DNA of 64,000 nucleotides, from positions 1,054,001 to 1,118,000 of the forward strand of contig NZ_CP128474.1 of the NCBI RefSeq assembly GCF_030369635.1, given 5' to 3'. The position numbers were made by a program, and so were the translations under genes. Below the pieces are notes generated by a model. It had not been told where the DNA came from. It was given only the letters and a program-made list of their open reading frames with translations, and ran no database searches. This document shows, piece after piece, positions 59,405 to 64,000 of this stretch. Position 1 is the stretch's first letter, and every line of letters starts with the position of its first letter. The stretch is from Microbacterium arborescens (GTDB lineage: Bacteria > Actinomycetota > Actinomycetes > Actinomycetales > Microbacteriaceae).

Positions 59405-59720
59405 TCAGAGTCCGAGCGCCGGTGCGGCGCGGCGCGCCCCGGCATCAATCGCCTGGCCCGGGGCCTCCTGCGCGACGGCGGGCTGGCGGCGGGCGCGGTC
59501 GACCTCGTAGCGGGTGCGGGCGAGGTCATGGCCGAGCTTCTTCGCCACGAACTCTTCCGCCTTGACCGCCTCGCCTTCCGGCGTGGTGCGGTCGTACTCG
59601 CGGGTGTACCCTCCGCGACGAACTTGTCTCCCTTGGCGAGCCGGTCGTGGGCGGAGGAAGCTGCTCGCCGGTCTGCCGATGTCACCGAGCGTCTGAGCCC
59701 GGGGGAATGTCGGTGCGGCG
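59405..59720 (-). pseudogene. SSB-like protein remnant, 5'-truncated and frameshifted
   Basis: The frame SVTSADRRAASSAHDRLAKG-DKFVAEG shifts at 59609-59611 and goes on as YTREYDRTTPEGEAVKAEEF, VAKKLGHDLARTRYEVDRAR, ending RRAAPALGL. LAKGDKFVAEGYTREYD followed by a KKLGHDL segment is like the second half of OB-fold single-strand-binding proteins of mobile elements (recalled, not searched). The first half is absent; upstream of about 59720 the sequence becomes the CBASS promoter. One G seems missing from a GGGG run. Confidence 0.5.
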
Positions 59721-59723
59721 GCG

Positions 59724-59729
59724 TAGAAT
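59724..59729 (+). promoter_or_regulatory. Candidate -10 (TAGAAT) of the CBASS operon
   Basis: TAGAAT lies 6 bases before an ATG at 59736, the same leaderless layout as the chromosomal genes. No -35 box is clear. It sits exactly where the ssb-like remnant breaks off. Confidence 0.55.
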
Positions 59730-59735
59730 AGTTAC

Positions 59736-60842
59736 ATGGGTGTAGTTCCTGCAAGTTCGACCGATCCCGGAGGCGAGATGCCGGCTGGTCAGGCCTCCAT
59801 GCCCGGGCCGCAGGGCCATCCATCCACGATGATCGAGCCAAGCACCCCATCCGTAGATCGTTTCCAGATTCTCGCCCTCGATGGCGGGGGAGCCAAGGCA
59901 CTGTTCACGGCTCACGTCCTAGCGCGGCTGGAACAGGACCTCGACGTCAGCATCCAGGACTCCTTCGACTTGATCGCTGGCTCATCGGCGGGTGGAATTG
60001 TCGCACTCGCGCTGGGCGCCCGTCTCACCCCGAGCGAGATCGTGGGGCACTACGAGGAACTGGTCGAGGCGGTCTTCCCGGCCGCGCGTCGGCGACTGTG
60101 GCGGCGTCCTCGTCAACTCACTGCACCCATCTACGACAGCGACGCGCTGCACACTGCCCTAACCAAGGTGCTCGGCGAAAGGCTGCTGGGAGACAGCACG
60201 AAACGGTTGGTCATCCCGGCGTGGGACGTGCAACGTGGCTCCGTGCACATCTTCAAGACGCCGCACCACAGACGGCTCGCCCGGGACTGGCGCATCCCGA
60301 TGGTGGACATCGCGATGGCGACCTCGGCGGCACCGCTCTACTTTCCTGCCGCGCGGGTCGATGGACACCGCCTCATCGACGGCGGCGTGTGGGCGAATAA
60401 CCCCTCTGTCGTCGCGATCGCCGAGGCCGTGAGCATGCTCGACGTACCGCTCGCCTCGATCAGGGTGCTCAACGTGGGCACCATCGACCAGCTCACGAAC
60501 CACCCTAAGCGCCTCGACCGCGGCGGGCTGCTCAACTGGGCGAAGCCGATCGCGCCACTGATCCTCACCGCCGGCAGCCGTGGCGGACAGGGCATTGCTG
60601 AGCATCTGATCGGCAAGGCCGCGTACACCAGGTTCGACGCTCTCGTGCCGGGCGGACTGTACGCACTTGACTCGGCAGACCCGAGCGACGTCGCCGGCCT
60701 CGCCGCGTCCGTGAGCCGCGAGCTCAGCCCTATCTACACCGCGCGATTCGCAGATCATCGCGCGGCCGACTACACACCGTTGATCGGAGACCGACACCGC
60801 GGCGACCCGACCAGCATGTCGACCACGGAGGTCTCCCGATGA
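59736..60842 (+). CDS. capV: CBASS effector: patatin-like phospholipase (CapV type)
   Basis: 368 aa. Patatin fold with the oxyanion loop DGGG at residues 49-52, nucleophile Ser84 in GSSAG and catalytic Asp215 in LIDGGVWANNP. Patatin effectors of CBASS are switched on by the cyclic nucleotide made by the next gene and degrade the inner membrane, killing or arresting the infected cell. The first 40 residues are Pro/Ser/Gly-rich and may start later (ATG at 59778, after GGAGG). The stop overlaps the CD-NTase start (ATGA). Confidence 0.9.
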   Translation: MGVVPASSTDPGGEMPAGQASMPGPQGHPSTMIEPSTPSVDRFQILALDGGGAKALFTAHVLARLEQDLDVSIQDSFDLIAGSSAGGIVALALGARLTPSEIVGHYEELVEAVFPAARRRLWRRPRQLTAPIYDSDALHTALTKVLGERLLGDSTKRLVIPAWDVQRGSVHIFKTPHHRRLARDWRIPMVDIAMATSAAPLYFPAARVDGHRLIDGGVWANNPSVVAIAEAVSMLDVPLASIRVLNVGTIDQLTNHPKRLDRGGLLNWAKPIAPLILTAGSRGGQGIAEHLIGKAAYTRFDALVPGGLYALDSADPSDVAGLAASVSRELSPIYTARFADHRAADYTPLIGDRHRGDPTSMSTTEVSR

Positions 60843-61834
60843 AGCTCACTGACTACTTCAACGTCCTGCTCAAGGACACCGTCAACCTCGGCCAGGTGAA
60901 GCTCGACTCGCTCGACACTCGCGTCGAGGCGGTCTATAAGGCGTTGAAGGCCGACGAGCAGATCGGGCACCTCATCCTCGGCAAGACGCCCCAGGGCTCA
61001 TGGGCGCACAAGACCATCATCAACCCGGTGGGCAGCAACGAGTTCGACGCCGACTTCATGCTCGACATGAGCGAGAACCCGGACTGGGCCGACGACCCCG
61101 AGAAGTACATCGAAGAGGTCTACGCGGCACTGCATCGCCACAGCATCTACGGCGACATGCCGCACTCACGCAAGTGCCGCTGCGTCCGAGTCGTCTACGC
61201 GAACTCCATGCACCTCGACATCGTGCCGCACCTCAACCTCGCCGATGGTCGCGAAGTCATCGTCAACCGCGACGACAACGCCTGGGAACTGACCGACCCC
61301 CAGGGTTTCACAGACTGGATGAAGAGCAAGGACGCGCTCGCTAAGGGCAACCTCCGCAAGGTCATCCGGCTGATGAAGTACCTGCGCGACCACAAGAACT
61401 CCTTCACAGGCACACGGTCGATCCTCCTGACGACACTGCTCGGCGAGCAGGTCACCGAGCTGCGCACGCTGCTCGATCCTGGCTACTACAGCGACGTCCC
61501 CGCGACTCTCCTGCACCTCGTTAAGGACCTCGACGCCTGGCTCCAGGCACGCCCGACCAAGCCCCCCATTCCAGACCCGTCCGGGTCCGGTGTCACCTTC
61601 GACCATCGGTGGGAGCAGTCCACCTACAGCTACTTCCGGGACCGCATTCATGTCCACGCCGCCGAAATCGAAGAGGCGTACGAGGAGGAGAACAAGGAGC
61701 GCAGCATCGAGCTGTGGCAGGGCATCTTCGGTGACGGCTTCAAGGCTCCGGCCACCTCGTCCAGCAGCGCGAAGTTCCCGGCAGCAGCTCCCGCGGCCCC
61801 TTCCACCGTGGGGCGGTCTGGCCGCGCGGGATGA
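60839..61834 (+). CDS. CBASS CD-NTase (cGAS/DncV-like nucleotidyltransferase)
   Basis: 331 aa. Pol-beta-type active site: G53-S54 in TPQGSWAHKT, acidic pair D70 and D72 in NEFDADFML, and third acid D127 in MHLDIVPHLNL. It should make a cyclic di- or trinucleotide on phage infection; which one cannot be read from sequence. The C-terminal 25 or so residues are a flexible Ala/Ser/Pro tail ending in Gly (GRSGRAG), which suits conjugation by the E1-E2 protein encoded next. ATGA overlaps join it to both neighbours. Confidence 0.9.
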   Translation: MKLTDYFNVLLKDTVNLGQVKLDSLDTRVEAVYKALKADEQIGHLILGKTPQGSWAHKTIINPVGSNEFDADFMLDMSENPDWADDPEKYIEEVYAALHRHSIYGDMPHSRKCRCVRVVYANSMHLDIVPHLNLADGREVIVNRDDNAWELTDPQGFTDWMKSKDALAKGNLRKVIRLMKYLRDHKNSFTGTRSILLTTLLGEQVTELRTLLDPGYYSDVPATLLHLVKDLDAWLQARPTKPPIPDPSGSGVTFDHRWEQSTYSYFRDRIHVHAAEIEEAYEEENKERSIELWQGIFGDGFKAPATSSSSAKFPAAAPAAPSTVGRSGRAG

Positions 61835-63585
61835 GCCGCCGCAACCGGGCCACGCTGTCGGCCTGGCAGAAGCATCTCGTTGACGAGCTGAGGTCACTCG
61901 ACAGGGGGCACCCCCGCGACGTCCGGATAGTCCAGCAGCCTCGGCTCGACTCTGACGGCAACGCCATCCTCCGACTCCGGCTCCACACCGTCGACATCCC
62001 TCACCGCCCCGGCGGGCTGGAACTTGGAGACGATGAGGAGCTCATCGTCAAGATTCGCCCCGCTCTGTTCTCGCCGCCGAGCGCCGAGGTTGATCACACA
62101 CGCTTCCTCGGTTTCCCGCACGTCCTCCAAGGGCAGCGGCTCTGCATCTACCTCGATCCCTCACGAGAGTGGCGCCCATCCGCCGGAATGGCCGGGTTCC
62201 TCAGCCGACTGTGGGACTGGCTCACCGATGCCTCCGCCGGAGTGTTCGATCCCTCGACCGCGATGTACCACGCTGTCGGAGGAGTGCTTCACCACGCCGA
62301 CGCCACGCCCACCATCGTCGTCCGCGAACCCGGCCCGTCGAAGCAGCGTCAGATCGCTCGGCTGATTACACGCTCACCGCACCGCTACGACCTCACCTAC
62401 TCGACCGACCACGACGGACACCGCACGCCCGTCTTTGCCCTTGCGAGCGACCTCCCGTTCGGTGCGGCATCCACCTTCGCGCTGTTCCTGACGCTCCTGG
62501 ACGACCCGCACCTTGACCGCGCCGAAGGACGGTCACCACGGGTCTCACCGCAGTCGCCCGCGTTCCTCACATCGCTCCTCGCTAGCGCGCTACGAAACTC
62601 TGACGGCACCGAGCAGTACTTCGTGCTCGCCGTGCCGCACCCCGCAGGCGGACCGCACCATCTTCTCGGCGGACGCCTCCCCGCAACTACCGCCGACGCG
62701 CTCCGGCGCCTCGCCAAGAAGCACGGCACCGCGGTCAACCTCGACCCCGGAATCATCAACGCCGACATCCCCATCGAATGGTGCAACATGTCCGACGAAC
62801 GGCAAGAGGTCACGACCCGGCGCGACGACGACCGGCCCGTCAACGGCTTCCGAGGAAAGACCGTTCACATCTGGGGGTGTGGCGGCCTCGGCTCATGGCT
62901 CGCCGAGTTCATCGCACGCGCCGGGGCCAGCACCATCGCTGTCTGCGACCCCGGCACCATCACAGGCGGGCTCCTAGTGCGACAGAACTACACCGAAGCC
63001 GACATCGGCCAGACGAAAGCCGACGCCCTCGCCACACGCCTCCGCGCGATCCGCGATGACCTGACCGTCACCGTCGCAGAAGGAAGCGTCCCTGACCCAG
63101 CCGTCTCCCTCGCCGCGGACCTCATCATCGACGCCACCGTCAGCCACAGCATCACCACCTACCTAGACAGCCTCGCAGGCGAAGACCGCACGGCACTGAT
63201 CGCCCAGGTCGCCACCGACGCCAGGACGGGAACGCTCGGTATCGCCAACATCTGCGCGCCCCGTGACACCTGTACGCCGTCCGAGCTCGACGACCAAACA
63301 GGCCGCTTGGTGCTGGCCGATGGCGCGCTGGAGCTGTACCACGCACTCTGGAAGGAAGCAGCCGAAGGCGACGAACTGATCCCCACCCGAGGATGCTCCG
63401 TACCCACGTTCCACGGCTCGGCCGCAGACCTCGCTGCCGTCGCCGCCACACTCGTCAACATGATCGGTCTGCACCTCCAGCAGGTAGAGGCACTAGTCTC
63501 AGGAACCCACCTCATCTCCCTGCCACACGCACCAGCCGGCCCACGGCATCACTTCCGTCCCGCGACACAGGACACTCGCGGATGA
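61831..63585 (+). CDS. cap2: CBASS E2-E1 fusion protein (Cap2-like)
   Basis: 584 aa. The N-terminal E2-like domain (about residues 10-150) has its Cys105 in QGQRLCIYLDPSREWRP, followed by WLTDASAGVFDP. A linker of about 190 residues leads to the ThiF/E1 adenylation domain: GCGGLGSWLAEFIARAG at 349-365, CDPGTITGGLLVRQNYTEAD and KADALATRL. The probable E1 catalytic residue is Cys522 in RGCSVPTFHGSAADLAAVAA. Cap2 proteins attach the CD-NTase C-terminus to targets and prime its activity. No JAB domain is fused. Confidence 0.88.
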   Translation: MSRRNRATLSAWQKHLVDELRSLDRGHPRDVRIVQQPRLDSDGNAILRLRLHTVDIPHRPGGLELGDDEELIVKIRPALFSPPSAEVDHTRFLGFPHVLQGQRLCIYLDPSREWRPSAGMAGFLSRLWDWLTDASAGVFDPSTAMYHAVGGVLHHADATPTIVVREPGPSKQRQIARLITRSPHRYDLTYSTDHDGHRTPVFALASDLPFGAASTFALFLTLLDDPHLDRAEGRSPRVSPQSPAFLTSLLASALRNSDGTEQYFVLAVPHPAGGPHHLLGGRLPATTADALRRLAKKHGTAVNLDPGIINADIPIEWCNMSDERQEVTTRRDDDRPVNGFRGKTVHIWGCGGLGSWLAEFIARAGASTIAVCDPGTITGGLLVRQNYTEADIGQTKADALATRLRAIRDDLTVTVAEGSVPDPAVSLAADLIIDATVSHSITTYLDSLAGEDRTALIAQVATDARTGTLGIANICAPRDTCTPSELDDQTGRLVLADGALELYHALWKEAAEGDELIPTRGCSVPTFHGSAADLAAVAATLVNMIGLHLQQVEALVSGTHLISLPHAPAGPRHHFRPATQDTRG

Positions 63586-63737
63586 GACAGCACGCGGCCT
63601 CTTACTTGTGTCGCCGGAGAGCCCAACGTCGGAAGGGACGCAGATTCATCCTCGATACGGCGTCCCTCGCCAACAGGCCGTCGGGTCACTCTCTACGCAC
63701 CGTCTCGTCAGCTGACGATGCCACGAGAGGAAACGCC
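63582..63737 (+). other. Short leader frame at the position of cap3
   Basis: An ATG overlaps the cap2 stop (ATGA), as in the other CBASS junctions, so a fourth gene once started here. The frame runs 52 codons of Arg- and Ser-rich sequence with no JAB (JAMM) motif and continues in frame into the next ORF. The stretch is too short to hold a Cap3 peptidase. Confidence 0.55.
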
Positions 63738-64000
63738 ATGGTCCGTCTGCTCTGGGCGCTGAGTGCCCACGTCCGCTGCTATCTGCGACGCTACATGCCC
63801 ACCAACAAGGCCCAGTCCGTTGTGGAGCTACGTGCCGCGGTCCGCAAGGCTGGAGTGGAGTCCAATGTTGCCAAGACCATCTCGGATGAGCTTTCGGAAT
63901 CAGTCGGTTTCGATGTCGCCTCGACGCTCGACAAGGTGACCGAAGCTATGGTCGGCACGCGCGAGTCCCTTTTCAAGGACAAGGATGAGGATAAGGACAA
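63738..64000 (+). CDS. Chimeric small protein, N-terminus of an actinobacterial membrane protein family (3' end outside window)
   Basis: The ATG has GAGAGGA 6 bases upstream. The first 23 codons read MVRLLWALSAHVRCYLRRYM plus PTN, which I recognise as the start of a small membrane protein common in actinobacteria and often misnamed sulfate permease. That family continues with a hydrophobic segment; here it changes abruptly to a charged helical sequence (KAQSVVELRAAVRKAGVESN, then KTISDELSESVGFD and KDKDEDKD), open at the window edge. It is less G+C-rich than the rest. The function is unknown. Confidence 0.5.
   Translation, partial: MVRLLWALSAHVRCYLRRYMPTNKAQSVVELRAAVRKAGVESNVAKTISDELSESVGFDVASTLDKVTEAMVGTRESLFKDKDEDKD

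Larger units (their letters stand above)
57194..64000. mobile_element. Degenerate tRNA-Pro integrative element carrying a CBASS operon
   Basis: Evidence is the tRNA gene at the edge, followed by int, xis, a DUF4913-like gene and an ssb-like remnant (all damaged, minus strand), then a defence operon (plus strand). The other end is not in the window, so the second attachment site cannot be checked. G+C falls near the right edge: 32 of 60 bases at 63841-63900 by hand count. Confidence 0.75.

Noticed and set aside
63791..64000. Minus-strand frame at the right edge
   Set aside because: Low-complexity Ser/Thr-rich translation opposite the plus-strand ORF that has a good Shine-Dalgarno sequence and a recognisable N-terminus.

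Overview
The window is G+C-rich, densely packed actinobacterial chromosome. The gene order (rnj-ftsK-pgsA-cinA-clgR-DUF3046-recA-recX; miaB-miaA-dapF-hflX-lexA; infC-rpmI-rplT; gluABCD-pheST; argCJBDF...argH) and the protein sequences point to the family Microbacteriaceae, probably Microbacterium or a close relative. This is an inference from gene content; no search was run.

Layout. 1-7.2 kb: RNA turnover, DNA translocation, phospholipid synthesis and recombination genes ending in recA-recX, with an SOS box before recA. 7.2-13.9 kb: a large ATPase-LuxR regulator on the minus strand faces a four-gene surface-protein cluster (two SipW-type secreted proteins, a dedicated SipW-like signal peptidase and an LPXTG protein). 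14-27.4 kb: tRNA modification (miaB, miaA), dapF, hflX, an S9 peptidase, lexA, a divergent LysM protein sharing an SOS box, and a his cluster (hisC-hisB-hisH-priA). 27.5-38.7 kb: infC with a non-AUG (ATC) start and long leader, L35 and L20, an rRNA methyltransferase, the gluABCD amino-acid transporter, pheST and an OLD-like ATPase. 38.8-43.8 kb: two ABC export systems and a small winged-helix regulator with a candidate operator. 44.0-52.0 kb: arginine biosynthesis, preceded by a tiny arginine-rich ORF and complementary segments that look like an attenuator. 52-57.2 kb: satD with an AT-rich operator, a pair of 80-bp palindromic repeats, tyrS, DUF4184, an S4 protein, a GNAT and tRNA-Pro(GGG).

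From tRNA-Pro to the right edge (57.2-64 kb) lies an integrated element. Its int, xis, DUF4913-like and ssb-like genes are all broken: an in-frame TAG, an in-frame TAA, two single-base frameshifts and a 5' truncation. Next to them is an intact defence operon read the other way: patatin phospholipase, CD-NTase and an E2-E1 (Cap2-like) protein, all joined by ATGA overlaps. This is a type II CBASS. The fourth gene expected, the Cap3 JAB peptidase, is not seen; after one more ATGA start the frame runs into a chimeric ORF of lower G+C that leaves the window.

A feature of the whole window is that about twenty genes have a TANNNT -10 hexamer placed 6-9 bases before the start codon, which implies extensive leaderless translation. 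It was used here to choose several starts.
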